DNA of 64,000 nt from NCBI RefSeq assembly GCF_032854445.1, contig NC_088304.1, positions 34,154,810 to 34,218,809 on the forward strand. The letters are read 5' to 3'. Origin of the DNA: Liolophura sinensis. Its lineage: Eukaryota; Mollusca; Polyplacophora; Chitonida; Chitonidae. The notes beneath the pieces are model-generated. The model had not been told where the DNA came from and did no database searches. It was given only the letters and a program-made list of their open reading frames with translations. Made by a program: the position numbers and the translations under genes. This document shows positions 37,031 through 64,000 of this stretch, one piece after another (position 1 is the stretch's first letter; every line of letters starts with the position of its first letter).

Positions 37031-39025
37031 CGGTGGATATGTACACTCGTACCTCTCCTCCGGTTTAGCCTAACACGTATGGCCCTCAGTCAAACTGGAC
37101 GGACTGGGAGTATGGGAAACATGGACCTTTCTCTCTTGAAGACCTAGGCCTACCAGTATTTATAACTTCTATTACCACATTTACATGATTCGCCGAAATG
37201 TCATTTAAGAAAGATGGGGTTCATTGACTGCATATACGTTGTTATAACTGCGGTAAAAAAGCAAGCGTGATTTGTTTTTCTACAAGGTCGCAGAACATAC
37301 ATTGCTAGGGGATTAGGAAGCAATTTCAAAGTGGAGGGGGAGGAGGGGGGAGAGTCCCAGCAAAAATGGCGTTGCCCCGGAAGCTTTGAAGGAGCTATAT
37401 GGCCTTAGAGACGATTTACCGTATTTTAGATATGCCAACTGAGGTGTTACTGGCTATTTAAGCCTGCCAGAAATATTGAAATAGACGTTTAGCTCAATTG
37501 TTAACAATTTTACCTGGAGAACCACGGGTCAACAAAGAACACTGTAACAATTTTTCCAGAATTCAACAATAAATTTATGCACGTCGGAGAAAGGTTGGTA
37601 TAGATAAACTAATATAAGCATTTAACTCGTATGCAGGAGAATCGGTGGAAAGAAACATCCATGTTTTTACTGGGCCCTGGTGGTAAACTTGCCGGCCTAT
37701 TCGCGCTGGCTTGCTTTCGATTGAAATCAATGTCATTCACACGTATAGGCCTACATACACTTTTTGATCAGGCCTTTGGCTCATAAAAAGGCGTGCGTCT
37801 GATTTAGGGAAATCGTTAGTAACGCGCCAAAGTCGGTGGTTACAACGGTTACTTATCTTTCCTTCACTGATGAATCTTGCAACCCGTCCTAAGTGAAGTG
37901 ATTTTGAAATAACGATAAACCATAATGAAATAAATAACTCAATACCGATGAGAGCCAAAAGATATGCTGCCCCCCCCACCTTTCGAAAATTGGGGGGGGG
38001 GGGGGGGGTTACGACGTCCTCTTTGCCCCCCCCCCCCCCGCATTCTACGCTCCTGAATGCGCCTTTCCAACATCATTGAAAACTGGTTACTGCTTCTCTT
38101 TTTGCATGATTCCGTCCGAATTTCATTGTTAATTAGCGGTATAGGCCTATACAGTTATTCTATCTGCATTTAAAATGTCACATGTCAGTGAGCTATAGTC
38201 GAACGTTTCTCAAGATGAGCAGAGCGGCCCACGCCCGTGGAACTCAAATATGAATGAAACAAATTATCTCCAAAATTCTGAAAGTGGATTCAGAAAGCAT
38301 AGCATTCCTACACTCTTTGTTGCTGTTATGAAGTCCACATTCCGTCTGCAAACGGCGATAACTTGGAAAAGAATTCATGGAATGCTCAACCAGCATGAAA
38401 ACACGTGCATATTATACATTCAGACTACTTCTAACACTTTTCGGGTTTCATTACATCTCCGAATATAAACTAGCTCTTAATAGTCAAAAAAAATAAATAA
38501 AATAAAATAAAAAATAAAAAAGCTTTGATGACATCCCGACATGTAGACGGACAGAGCATGTACAGACAGCGCAAATTATTATATTGCGAACTACTGATGC
38601 TGATAGCCAACATACGAGTCCACTTGACTATGCAGTCATTGATTCACAATCGTTCACGACTTTCTGACATCAAGTAGGCCTACACGATACATGTTTATCG
38701 CATGGTATCGTTAACAATAAAGGAGCTCGGTCTGCGCATAACTGCGGTAAAAACACTTCCCTGTACCACAATGTAGGCATAGAATCCAAGCATAAAACGG
38801 TTAATCTAATCCTTTTTTTTTTTTGGTTTGACGTGTACAAGGCTGAATACAGGACCTACGCGCAGTCATTCAACCCATGAACTGACTCTTTTTTTTAAAG
38901 TTTGCTGAGCCATAATGGAGGCATATCATGGCCACAGTATTCCATCAACGAATTACTGCGTTGTAGTCTAGTTGTTAAAGGTAGTGGACTCGTACATTAA
39001 TCAACTATGAACCAAACCGTGTTGG
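37031..39025. other. SRSF/DYNLL divergent intergenic region
   Basis: No gene seen. Between about 37971 and 38040 an 18-nt G run is framed by C runs. Further A/T simple sequence is at 38488-38520. Confidence 0.5.
37968..38040 (+). repeat. Poly-C / poly-G / poly-C tracts
   Basis: A C-rich run at about 37970-37980, a G run at about 37992-38009 and a second C run at about 38025-38039, separated by 7 to 18 nt. The tracts could pair as hairpins or form a G-quadruplex. They are also an obvious spot for sequencing error. Confidence 0.85.
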
Positions 39026-39242
39026 ACGCCGCTGAAATTCCCCGCGAAATCAGCCAATCAGCGTAAGTGTTTTGGCCAAGCGATATGGAGCATTTAGCGT
39101 CTGCTAGGAAGTGCGTGGTTGTTAAGCAGGCGGTCATATAAATCCGGAGGGATATGCTAAGTGAAAAATAAGAGAAGTTTGTCACGATCAGCGTTGATAG
39201 AAGCCCCAGAAGAACCTAGGAACAGAAGAATCAGAAATCATT
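39026..39242 (+). promoter_or_regulatory. Promoter and non-coding exon 1 of DYNLL copy 1
   Basis: Motifs in order: 'acgccgctga' (39026-39035), CCAAT followed by CAGC (39054-39062), 'aagtgcgtg' (39109-39117), TATAAATC (39137-39144), and a 5' splice site ATT|GTAAGTAT at 39242/39243. Transcription would start about 30 bp past the TATA box, giving a non-coding exon of roughly 75 bp that splices to the acceptor at 41161/41162. The same ordered motifs lie in front of copy 2 (46148-46368), which supports the assignment. Confidence 0.7.
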
Positions 39243-39906
39243 GTAAGTATCCTAGGGAACAGTGCCCACCTGCGCTGTAATATTTAGTGCATTGACTTTT
39301 ATATATAGATCTACAGTATAAAAGTGTGTTCTTCCCTATGTTTCCTGAACAATGTAGTTGTGAAAAACACGGTGAGAAATCTGCATATTGTGACCAAATG
39401 GTGATCAAAATTCATCGAGGTGTGCTTGGAAGGTCCTGCAATCTGCAAGTTCAAAGAGTTATGAGTATGTTATTGTTGGACTAATGGTAGGCTAATATAA
39501 AAGATCCGTTATTATATATTATATATTTATATGTGAAGAACCCTCAAAGCATCTTTGACTCTTCAAAAACACCACCAGGCCAGGGCTGATGTGTTACATT
39601 GCCCTAGATGAACTGCCCTAGCCAGTTTTCATAACTTAATCACCCTGGACTCTATGTTATGTATTAGGTCTATATGTTTGGCGCACAACGATTGTTGTCT
39701 GTGGATATATTAAAATCCCTTAACCAACCTCACTTTTGTTTAAAAGTAACATTTTGAAATTCCTGTTAATCAAACAGGTGTGTGATCCAGATGAGGCAGC
39801 CTATACATGTATTTACACCCAGACTAGTTTCTGGACGCAGTCAGTCAACCGTAAATGCGATATACACTTACCCTATCCAATATTTAACAGAAACAAAGTG
39901 TGGACG

Positions 39907-39908
<2 letters not shown>

Positions 39909-39976
<68 letters not shown>
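39909..39976 (+). repeat. (TA)n microsatellite in DYNLL copy 1 intron 1
   Basis: About 34 TA dinucleotides ending in GATAGATA. It gives rise to the spurious Tyr-Ile repeat frames here. Confidence 0.95.
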
Positions 39977-39978
<2 letters not shown>

Positions 39979-40885
39979 TAGATAATGCACTACGCTATAC
40001 CTGTCAGACTAGTGAGAATTAGCACACAAAGGAGGGGATCACGAGCACCTGTGATCAGTGCTCCTGAATATCACTGGAGTTGGTGTGTACTGACAAGACT
40101 TCCATGTATAAGTTAAGTGGGGATGTGTGTCTTTGAGACAAACTGTTCTGCTAAATTTAACATCCACCACGAGAGAGATAATAGGGAAGCTAGGAGATAA
40201 ATTTGAAATGAAACACCCTGGTTTCTAAATATATCTTTTCATGCAGCCAATGTAAAACCATACATGAGCACTTAGACGTATGAATCAGACTCGAGTTGCA
40301 GATCTCACATCAACTAGATCATCCGTGATGTAGCAGAAGATGTAGACCGTCTGTCGCCTGACCTACTAACTAACACAAGGATCATCAATGTACAATTTTA
40401 GCTGTACACCCTTTCTAAATGATTTCCACATCGTGTTGCACAACTAACCCGGACTACAAACCATACTGATATTCTGGAATAACAACCTGCTGTTATTCGG
40501 CACAGTGGTTAAAAAGCTGGTCTTCCAGGGATTAGGTGTAAAACAGGGTTACGAGTATTTAGTACATTTTGGAGTTTTATATTATTACAGGTTTTAAAAA
40601 TTTCTGTTGACTGTTTGTTTGATTCTATTAGAGCTTTAGGTCTCTTTAGTTAGTGTTTTGGTTTTGAAGTCATGGAAATTACTTCATAAAACTGGTTGCA
40701 TTCAGGGACCTTTTCAGGGAAGGGCACAAATTTCATGACTTGTTTCCTCTGCTTTACAGCGGAGTGTTGCTGTGGTACGTGTATTTTAAACAGCAGTACT
40801 GATGTTGAACATTGATCTGACATAAATATATTGTGAGTTTTGTGCAGTACAGCGGGGACCTGTCAAATGTTCGGCAGCAGAACCT

Positions 40886-41005
40886 TGACGTCATTTTGTT
40901 GACGTTAAATGTTCTTTTCCCAGCTCATCATGATGACGTCACATAAAAGACAGGGCCGATATTGTAACATTGTGGACGTTGCATAACAATCCACTTTTGA
41001 CGTAA
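40886..41005 (+). promoter_or_regulatory. Cluster of CRE/ATF-type sites upstream of DYNLL copy 1 coding exon
   Basis: Two full TGACGTCA sites (40886-40893 and 40934-40941) and two near matches, TGACGTTA (40900-40907) and TGACGTAA (40998-41005), lie in 120 bp. The second CRE is followed at once by 'cataaaag', a possible TATA-like element. This could be an alternative promoter 170-290 bp before the coding exon, or an intronic enhancer. Confidence 0.5.
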
Positions 41006-41175
41006 CAATGGCGCGAGGTTCTGCTTCAGACTAGCACCACCTCACGCAATTAAAAAGTATGTTGCTGAAATGCACGTTATCCAATGCAAACCATGACAGG
41101 ACAGTATTCTCGCTTATCATTTATCAGTGTTTCACTTTGACATTATATGATACCTTTTCAGAAAAACCTGCAAAG

Positions 41176-41445
41176 ATGTCTGAGCGCAAGGCAGTGATCA
41201 AGAATGCCGACATGGCAGAAGACATGCAGCAGGATGTTATAGACTGTGCCATCCAAGCCATGGAAAAATACAACATCGAAAAGGACATTGCTGCATACAT
41301 CAAGAAGGAATTCGACAAAAAGTACAACCCCACATGGCATTGTATTGTTGGACGAAACTTTGGCAGTTATGTTACACACGAAACGAAGCATTTCATCTAC
41401 TTCTACCTTGGACAGGTTGCCATTCTGCTCTTCAAGTCTGGATAA
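41176..41445 (+). CDS. DYNLL1: Dynein light chain LC8-type, copy 1
   Basis: 89 residues, the full family length, in one exon. The C-terminal half ([20 protein letters not shown], then [18 protein letters not shown]) appears identical to human LC8 from memory. LC8 is a homodimeric hub that binds short TQT-type motifs in dynein intermediate chain and many other partners. The exon begins at 41162 after a TTTTCAG acceptor, 14 bp before the ATG; the 5' UTR exon is predicted at about 39168-39242. A polyadenylation signal AATAAA lies at 41764-41769. Compared with copy 2 it differs at residues 3 (Glu), 21 (Val), 22 (Ile) and 26 (Ile). These changes all lie in the N-terminal quarter and depart from the usual DYNLL1 sequence more than copy 2 does. 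The gene symbol denotes family membership: DYNLL1 and DYNLL2 are vertebrate duplicates. Confidence 0.96.
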   Translation: MSERKAVIKNADMAEDMQQDVIDCAIQAMEKYNIEKDIAAYIKKEFDKKYNPTWHCIVGRNFGSYVTHETKHFIYFYLGQVAILLFKSG

Positions 41446-41769
41446 ATCTCAGTCTTTTTAATTTTCAGCATTTATCATCTGATAATCGATTCATCATGGA
41501 TTACAGACCGAGGAGGAACTTTGGACGACAATGGGGACTTCAGAGTTTTCAGTGTTCTTTCTGAAATTGGCTGGTCCAAGTTAACATATATTGATCTGCA
41601 AGATCATGCATACATATCTAGTTTCATGTCATTATCTTACTGTTTTTGTTTTATTTTATTTTATTCTCATTCTTTTTTGTTACAAATATACATGTATAAC
41701 TATTTTTCTATTGTGCACTCATGTTCACATACTCTCATCGTCTACAAATATGGTTTATTAAAAAATAAA

Positions 41770-44149
41770 AAAATACAAATCTTGATATCTGTCATTTTTC
41801 TTACTTTTTAACGTCCATGAGAAAAGTTAGTCCATTATGTTAAAAACTGCATGGGTAACGTGCTTGTTGGTTTAAAAATTAAGTTTAAATCTTGCCTGGA
41901 TCTCAGCCCTGGGTCCTATATGTAAGTCCAGTAATATATTTGGTACATATTGGTCATTCAATGTGTTAACATGTCAAAGCCTGCCATGCGTCGCCAAACC
42001 ATGTTTTAACAGTAATATCTAGCCGTTTGAAGAGGTCAAAGCAATGTCCGCTATGTTTTGAATTTGGACATGGAAAGATGGATTGCTGACCCAGGAAATT
42101 CAAAGGTCAAAGTTAATAGATGCTTTACCGTTGCCGGTTTTGCCATCTCATCACCTATGGTGACATAGGTTTGTTCACACGGAAAGTAACCTTCCGGGTT
42201 AGAGTTGTTAAGGTCAGTGAAGTTTTCGTCGTGGATCGGGACTGATCACTATTCGAATAAGCATAGTTTAGCTAGTTTGCATTTAACTGTTTTTGTTGTA
42301 CTTGATATAGTCTACACGAATGCAAACTTGGTGGTTTTGTGCAGATTCTGTCTAGTTTCCTTCCTCCAACAATTACACTGACTCTTGTGGTAAAGGTGAA
42401 GTATTCTCCTCTCTGGTGGTAGCCAGGGAGGTCTGACAGCGACCTGCGGATGGTAATTGGTTCTCCCCGGGCTCTATCTAGTCCGAATACCTGACGCCAA
42501 TGACAACCCCGACACGAAATATATGTTTTTCTTGGAGTCCGCGATTGGGACTAGGCCCTGCCCAAGTTCCTCCCACCATAAGTGAAATATTCTTCAGTGC
42601 AGTATGGCTAATAAAAGAAATAAATAAAGACAATTTTAAGCCCCAGTCAAACAAACAAGTTCAGATGATTCATATCCAAAACGAGTATGCAAACATATCT
42701 ATGCACCAGCGGGCCAGGCTGGTTTTAGAACTTGATCTGAAGTACGGAAAATAAATTTGCTCACCAAATCTGATCAAAATCGGGACCGTATTCATGGTGG
42801 ATCCGGTTGGTTTCCAAACTTGATCTCAATTTTAAAAAAAATCCATTCCATAAAAATCAGGCAACATTTTGTGCAGTATATTGCGCGCAAATCAATGAGA
42901 ACCACGAATTCCATGTGCTCATTTAATTAAGTTACAAACATCCAACAGCCTCAAAGAGATTATGAAGCCAAGGGTTCGAATGATCAACATTTCTGGCAGC
43001 AAGATAAGAATTCATTACACGTACAAGCTTAAAATCAAAATAAGGTTCATCCCTGCATACGTGTGACAAGGTGTAAGTTGGAAGAATTTGGCTTGAACTC
43101 TTCAAGGCTTATGGACAGACGGATAGATGGACCAACAGCTTCTCGCGGAACATAGAAATTTCGGGTTAATCTAGATGTCTACAGATGTATACGTGAGTTT
43201 GTATAGACATCTTTGGACACAGATTCCAAGGCAGCGTCTTTACATGCTTGAAGTTGATGAAATTTAACTTTGAAGACCTCAATGACCTTGAAAATTACGT
43301 CAAGGTCGGTGGAAATCCATATGGTTCTCTATCTCGTGACAGATGTAAGTGTGTTGTAAATTTGGTGAACTTGGGCTAAACTGCAAGAGAAAATGCAGAA
43401 GAACTAACGACTAAGGATGGTCGTGGAAAACTGAAATTAAATCGGGTGTGTACTATATTTTTACATGTATGTTCATATGTAGGCTTACATGCCACATGCA
43501 TAATTTTAACCTTGGCCACAAATTTCAAGAAATATCGTATACGAGCGGCCTGTATATAGAGCGAACGCAATTAAATTAACCGAATTCCTCAACTTTTTCG
43601 CTTGTATATTAAAGTGCAAATTTTCAGTGCATTTTATTGACATTTCTAATGTAATTTTGGATTACATATCTGTGCTTCAAAAAAGGTATAATTTTATCAG
43701 TATACACAGAATAAGGCCTTGAGAACATGCTAGAATAAATACCTTGGGACCATGCGAAAACGTTGAAGAATTACAGTTGCGTAACAGTGAAAACGGTTGA
43801 CGACCCTCGCGTGGCTGTGTGCGCTGTTTAACATTCGTGGAAAACCACTTGTTTCCCACCATATATATATATACATGTATGACATGTCTACATATCTATG
43901 ATTTTACCAGTTACGTGTACACTAGTCTGTCATAACTCTATCATCATACGTTTTATGATGTACATATTTTTATGAGCAAAGTCATCATAAGATCAAACAT
44001 CTTGTATAGTTTACCCTGGGGAGGCCAGTGTAATCTCGTTTACTCAACAGTTATGAAACTGATGTATGTGTATATGCTTGTTTTTTTTTTTCTTGTACAC
44101 GTATGCATGCGTGGGTTCCTACCTCGTAGAGATAATTGTTTCTATATGA
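41770..44149. other. Intergenic between the DYNLL copies, first part
   Basis: Begins at the copy 1 polyadenylation signal. It contains a SINE at 42400-42632 and otherwise no recognisable gene. Confidence 0.45.
42400..42632 (+). mobile_element. SINE family 1, diverged
   Basis: 'ctctctggtggtagccaggg', 'ggtctgacagcgacctgcgg', 'atggtaattggttctccccg' and 'gttcctcccaccataagtga', ending in an A/T tail. An extra segment ('aatacctgacgccaatgaca' and following) splits the body. Confidence 0.65.
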
Positions 44150-44430
44150 CGACAAAGGAGTCATTAGGTGTGTTCACATATGCTTTGTCTCCTTGTGACA
44201 TAGGCCTACCGCAAAAGTGCTACCGCCACTGAAGCATCATGCCGAAGAAACCAGACATAGGACCCGACCCATGCAGGCACATTAGAGTGACACAGGGCCA
44301 ACCAGCCCTATTTCCTTGTTCTCTACACAACCTCTCAGTGTATTCAAGCCACGAAGCAGCAAGTACCATCTTTAACGTTTTCCGTACGACCCGCCCCAGA
44401 TTTGATCCCAAGTGTCCCAACTTCGAGGCG
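44150..44430 (-). mobile_element. SINE family 2
   Basis: Reverse complemented: degenerate head with 'ttgggatcaaatctggggcg', then 'aacgttaaagatggtacttg', 'agggctggttggccctgtgt' and 'ggtttcttcggcatgatgct'. The block order is as in 35567-35862. Confidence 0.7.
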
Positions 44431-44824
44431 GAAGTTCGATCTAACCATGACTTAAAGGCGATCGAAGCCAATCAAATGGCGCTGCGTGGATATAGGTGTT
44501 GGGGACTTCACATGGCGGGGAGGTGACAACTGTCACAAAACTTCGAAGGCCTTTCTCTGTAGGCCTACTCACATCCGATAAATGTCTTCTGAAACCGTTT
44601 GCATGTACCGTTTGTTAACATGATGTTTTGTTAATTAGAGATGAATTGCAACTTTCAATTTTGGCTGGAATTGATGTCAACATGTTTCTCCAGTTATGCC
44701 TATATGCCTATTTCTATAAAAAATAGTGGAAGTTTCCTTTTGAAGATAATTCATCAAGAACTTGTCATTGGATATATCCGTGAATAAGGTTAACTAAAAC
44801 CTATACTGCTGTTTTAGTTGTGCA

Positions 44825-44872
44825 TGACGTCATTGGCAGTCAAAATGAACAGGGGCGCTAAAATTGACGTCG
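44825..44872 (+). promoter_or_regulatory. CRE-type sites upstream of DYNLL copy 2
   Basis: A full TGACGTCA (44825-44832) with adjacent ATTGG, and TGACGTCG (44865-44872) in a short GC-rich patch. It lies about 1.4 kb before the predicted TATA box of copy 2. Motif matches only. Confidence 0.35.
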
Positions 44873-45707
44873 CGCCCGCGGTTCTACAATTCAAGGGAAA
44901 CAGCCAGGTCATGCAAGGCGTTTTCAGCAGATTATACTGCCCAGTATTGTGAAGTTTGAGACCAAATATAAGCTACAAATAGCTCAAACTTATACTAAAT
45001 GATAGATAAATGTAGCACAAGCATCGCCATGTATTCTTGAAGGTCGTATATATAGAAACTTCACCTTTACACTAGTGTATCTTTGGGGGCCTACCGTACC
45101 GTACATGGATATGACGTTATGAGTTGCATTTATTTCTTTCATCGCTGTTTAACGCCTTGCTCAGGACTTTTTAGGCCAGCTTGTACGATGGTGGATAGTT
45201 CACGAATTTAAAAACCGGAATGACCGCAAGCTATACCTAACGTGTGAAAAATAGTTTTGCACCCCATAGCCCGACTATTCGCAGGAAGTTAGATAAGAAG
45301 TCTTCAACCAACCACGACCAGCTCCCATCCAAACAAAATTAATCTGGAGTTCCTAGTAATTCTTTTCATGATTTGAAGTTTCTGACTTGGATTTGAAGTT
45401 TACCTTTGAAAGGGCCTACTTATTATCTTTCATTTCTTACCTATAATCTTGTAAGCGACAGAATAGTTTTATTTCCATATTCTGTTCCCAAATTTACAAG
45501 GGAGGTATTGTTATCGTGTAAATTAGTTAGAATTTTGTAAAATGTCTACAATCCACGTTATCTCAATCAACTATCGATCATCTTGTCATTTATTTATTTA
45601 CTTTTGTTGTTTTTCTTTCTTTCACAGCTCACGTCATGGACTTTAGAAATGGAATAGCTCTTGAAGGCTATGACTAGCTTATTAAACATAGCTGCATGTA
45701 TTACAAT

Positions 45708-45855
45708 ACTTCCAATACATGTGATTTAGGTAGGCGTAGTAGGGCCTACTGAAATAATATCGACGTTTGATTCTAATGGTAGTACTTCCAATGTGATTTA
45801 GGTAGGCGTAGTAGGGCCTACTGAAATAATATCGACGTTTGATTCTAATGGTAGT
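45708..45855 (+). repeat. About 75 bp tandem duplication
   Basis: Two nearly identical copies containing 'gtgatttaggtaggcgtagt' and 'agggcctactgaaataatat'. The second copy lacks 4 bases ('acat') after 'acttccaat'. Recent, since otherwise unchanged. Confidence 0.95.
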
Positions 45856-46147
45856 TGCTGGACAGTCACTGTGAAATCAACTACGAAAGGGGGGTAACTT
45901 TTTGTTGCTATTTGGTCACTCGGAACTCTTCGGGTAGTTCCGGCAGAAGAGTTGCTGAGCTACAAACCCATTCTTAAAATGACTTACAGGGTGTATACAC
46001 TTATGCTTACGTTGAAATCTGGAAATGGAAACGCTGTTCGTCAAATAATTGCTTAAAAGGAGTTATTATAAGGAGATTAGTTCACTGGGCGATTTGATAA
46101 ATGGCTCTTGTGACCTTAGTTACAATCGGAGCTGAGGTCACTGAAAA

Positions 46148-46368
46148 ACGCCGCTGAGAGACGCTCGTTATTGACCAATCAGCTAGGGCGATGGAACCAG
46201 TCGTTGCTAGCGGATCAGCGTCCGGCTGTTGTGTCAAGTGCGTGTCGCTAAGCTGGGTGGCTGCAGTTACGGTATAAATCACACCACATCGTTTCGGAAC
46301 TTGGGTTACAACATTCGCGGTTTTCAGACCAACGAACTAGCTGGGTTTTCAACGAGGCATTTGAACAG
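46148..46368 (+). promoter_or_regulatory. Promoter and non-coding exon 1 of DYNLL copy 2
   Basis: Same ordered motifs as copy 1: 'acgccgctga' (46148-46157), CCAAT plus CAGC (46175-46183), 'aagtgcgtg' (46236-46244), TATAAATC (46273-46280), then a 5' splice site ACAG|GTGAGT at 46368/46369. Predicted exon 1 is about 46303-46368, spliced to 47119. Confidence 0.75.
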
Positions 46369-47088
46369 GTGAGTTTGCATGAAGCTATCGTTAACCCATA
46401 CTGTAAAGCTTTTATTTCGCCAAATCTTAACGTCGACCTCGCGCAAAACTTGGAGAACTGACAACATGACATCATAACGATATGCGAATGAATAGGATCA
46501 GACACATACTTTAAGTGCTTGATTAAACAAAGCAACAAATGTGATGGAGCAAAGTGTTGAATGCATTATAGAGAATCGACACTGAGTGGCTTTGTAGATA
46601 CGAGATTAAAGCATGCAAATGGAGCATATCTCAGCCAGGCTTGGACGGAGTTGTTTTTGATTTATGTCAAACCTTTCAATCACCGTTTTGGTACTGTATG
46701 TTTGTAAATCAGATCGTTTCTGATTTGCCTGTTTGGTTAATTTGCAACCCAGAACAGTTAGGGCAAGTATTTGCTTAACTTATTTCAGCTGTGAAAGTAG
46801 TCAAGTGTGTTAAGACCTGTAAATCTAAAACAATTCTGTCACTGTTTACAGGGCCATCATCACAAAAAGCAGCCTTTCACACTCCTGTGACATTTGTTGA
46901 AAGCAATTTGTTTTGCACCCGTAGGATGTGTATATCAGTAAATAACACGTGGAAAAGTTGGCCTTTAACGTGCCAAAGGTCAGTGGTTTACCTCAGGCAC
47001 TACTATATTCTTGACCATAAAACTGCGTGCAAAATTTTTGACTATCCTGTTACACAATAATGAAATAATTTATTCCTCAAGCTAATAG

Positions 47089-47397
<309 letters not shown>

Positions 47398-48079
47398 CTT
47401 ATTCCCTAAAATAACTCTTGAACTGACCACTACCTAGTTGACCTGGACCATTTTCAAGTTGTACCAAACAGACTATTGCTTCTAATCAGTGAATTGTATG
47501 CTGAGTTCAGCTTCTTGTTAGGTCACAACCAGTTCGTGCCAAATTACTTGACTGAAAACTCAATGTGTTGTGAAATCCAGTGGTTGTGTTTTTCTTAGTC
47601 CCATTCAATCTCGCAAGTAAAACACAATTTTCTAAAAATGTATCTCCACATTTATAGCTCTGACAGCCATGGTGAATTGACACAGAAGGGGGGAGTCCAA
47701 AGGGAAGCACAAGAGCATTTTATTTTTCAGATGTAGTTTGTACACCTGTTCATTAAGGTTTCTTGTACACAATTTTGTGGTCCGATTCTATTTTCTTGTT
47801 TTATTTATAAATAAATATTGTACATGATATTGTTACAGTTGAAATTTTGTTGTGAACTCTTCTTCTGGTCCCAAGCATGTGTTTTTGGATATCAGAGCTA
47901 ACTTGTTCAAACAGGTGTCTTTTTCATAGAACTTATTAAATCTATTTCTTCACTAATTGATTGTGTGATACACAAAATGTGTATTCATATATGCCAAGTC
48001 AAAAAATAAGAAGATTAGTGATTCCTGCCATCAGTTTTTCTTCGAAGGATATGAAAAGAAACTGAAAGTGATTCAAGTA

Positions 48080-48240
48080 TATTTATTTATTTCATTGGTG
48101 TTTTACTCCGTACTCAAGAATATTTCACTTATACAATGATGGCCGGCATTATAGTGAAAGAAAACTGGGCAGAGCCCAGCAGAAACCCACGACCATCTGC
48201 ACATTACTGGCAGACCTTCGCACGTGTGACCGGTTCGAGT
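48080..48240 (-). mobile_element. SINE family 1
   Basis: Tail-first on plus: 'tttatttcattggtgtttta', 'ctccgtactcaagaatattt', 'gccggcattatagtgaaaga', 'cagagcccagcagaaaccca' and 'cgaccatctgcacattactg'. Head absent. Confidence 0.8.
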
Positions 48241-48439
48241 ATATTAATCTGGCTTCTGTTGAGCACTGTATTAGAGTATATTTCACTTGTACAGTGACCA
48301 ACCTGACAAAGCCAAACCTCAACAAGCTACATTTGAACATGCACATCAATTGTCTTAGCCCATTGTGGGGCAACCTATGGAGCAAATGGACTCCACTACA
48401 TTTGTCAGCTTGGAACTTGAAAATGTTTTTAATTATTTA

Positions 48440-48745
48440 CTTCAACAGCTGCTCGTGGGTGAGTGATTAAGGTGCTTGCCTTCCAAGGGCTAGGATATCC
48501 GACGTGTGGGTTCAAACCCAGCCTGAGACAGCAGACTACCATGCTTATATTGTATGCGAGACCTTGACTTGACACTCGCAGAAAACCACTTAAATCCTAC
48601 AGATACATGTATGGTGTGCATATCGATACATCTTGCAAGAAAGTTTGGTCGTTTACTCCAGTCAACTTCATCGGTAAAACTTGATGGCCATCTTATGGGG
48701 CAGAATGTCAAGTATGGCGTTTAACAATAATGAAATAAATATATC
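48440..48745 (+). mobile_element. tRNA-headed SINE near the COQ5 3' end
   Basis: The tRNA-like head spans about 48450-48540: 'gggtgagtgattaaggtgct' (A-box region) and 'gtgtgggttcaaacccagcc' (B box), with a longer anticodon/variable part than the other heads. The tail region has 'aagtatggcgtttaacaata' and 'atgaaataaat'. It lies just downstream of the COQ5 stop codon (antisense), so it may be inside the COQ5 3' UTR. Confidence 0.65.
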
Positions 48746-48910
48746 AGTAACCAACACCTGGTTTTCATGAAAGGCCAAGGTAAAGTATGTCAGTGCCTTT
48801 GGTCAAAGCAATGCTCGTGCTATTGTCGCTTTCCTCCAAGACTTTTGGCATCCTGACCTGCCACAGGTTTCTCTTTTCCTCATTCATTGTCTAGTGTACT
48901 ACTAAATGTT

Positions 48911-64000
<15,090 letters not shown>

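Noticed and set aside
41124-41391. Antisense frames over the two DYNLL coding exons (also 47122-47430)
   Set aside because: Both are mirror frames of conserved coding sequence; conservation is explained by LC8 itself.

Overview
This 64 kb window is animal nuclear DNA, most likely from a lophotrochozoan invertebrate such as a mollusc. It has AG/GT-spliced genes with 0.3 to 14 kb introns, many tRNA-derived SINEs, (TA)n and (TG)n microsatellites, long minisatellites and a 200 bp assembly gap. I recognise the main SINE type as one common in molluscan genomes, but that is from memory. The species cannot be fixed from the sequence.

Left part (1 to 22.6 kb): gene-poor. It holds SINEs, a 46 bp minisatellite, an (AT)n tract, the gap (2042-2241) and one clear gene, an orphan class A GPCR with an uninterrupted coding region (14441-15556, +).

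Right part (22.6 to 62.8 kb): a compact run of housekeeping genes whose exons I assembled by reading splice sites and reading frame. In order they are TRIAP1 (-, 2 coding exons, 81 aa), GATC (+, 5 exons, 156 aa), an SRSF1/SRSF9-type splicing factor (-, 4 exons, 223 aa), two tandem dynein light chain LC8 genes (DYNLL, +, 89 aa each, single coding exons with upstream non-coding first exons), and the last two exons of COQ5 (-). As I recall the human map, 12q24.31 has the same genes in the same order and orientation: TRIAP1(-) GATC(+) SRSF9(-) DYNLL1(+) COQ5(-). The window therefore appears to hold an ancient bilaterian microsyntenic block. TRIAP1 and GATC are divergent, with start codons 413 bp apart. 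SRSF and DYNLL are also divergent. GATC/SRSF and DYNLL/COQ5 are convergent. TRIAP1, GATC and COQ5 all encode mitochondrial proteins.

The last intron of COQ5 (49013-62645, 13.6 kb) is filled with at least six unrelated minisatellites. Two related ones (31 and 32 bp units, about 58.5-62.6 kb) run up to the exon edge. Their unit resembles the sequence across COQ5's own 5' splice site, so the array looks as if it grew from that splice site and now carries dozens of donor-like CAG|GTGGGT motifs in the sense orientation. The long ORFs in these arrays (up to 664 codons) are repeat artefacts, not genes.
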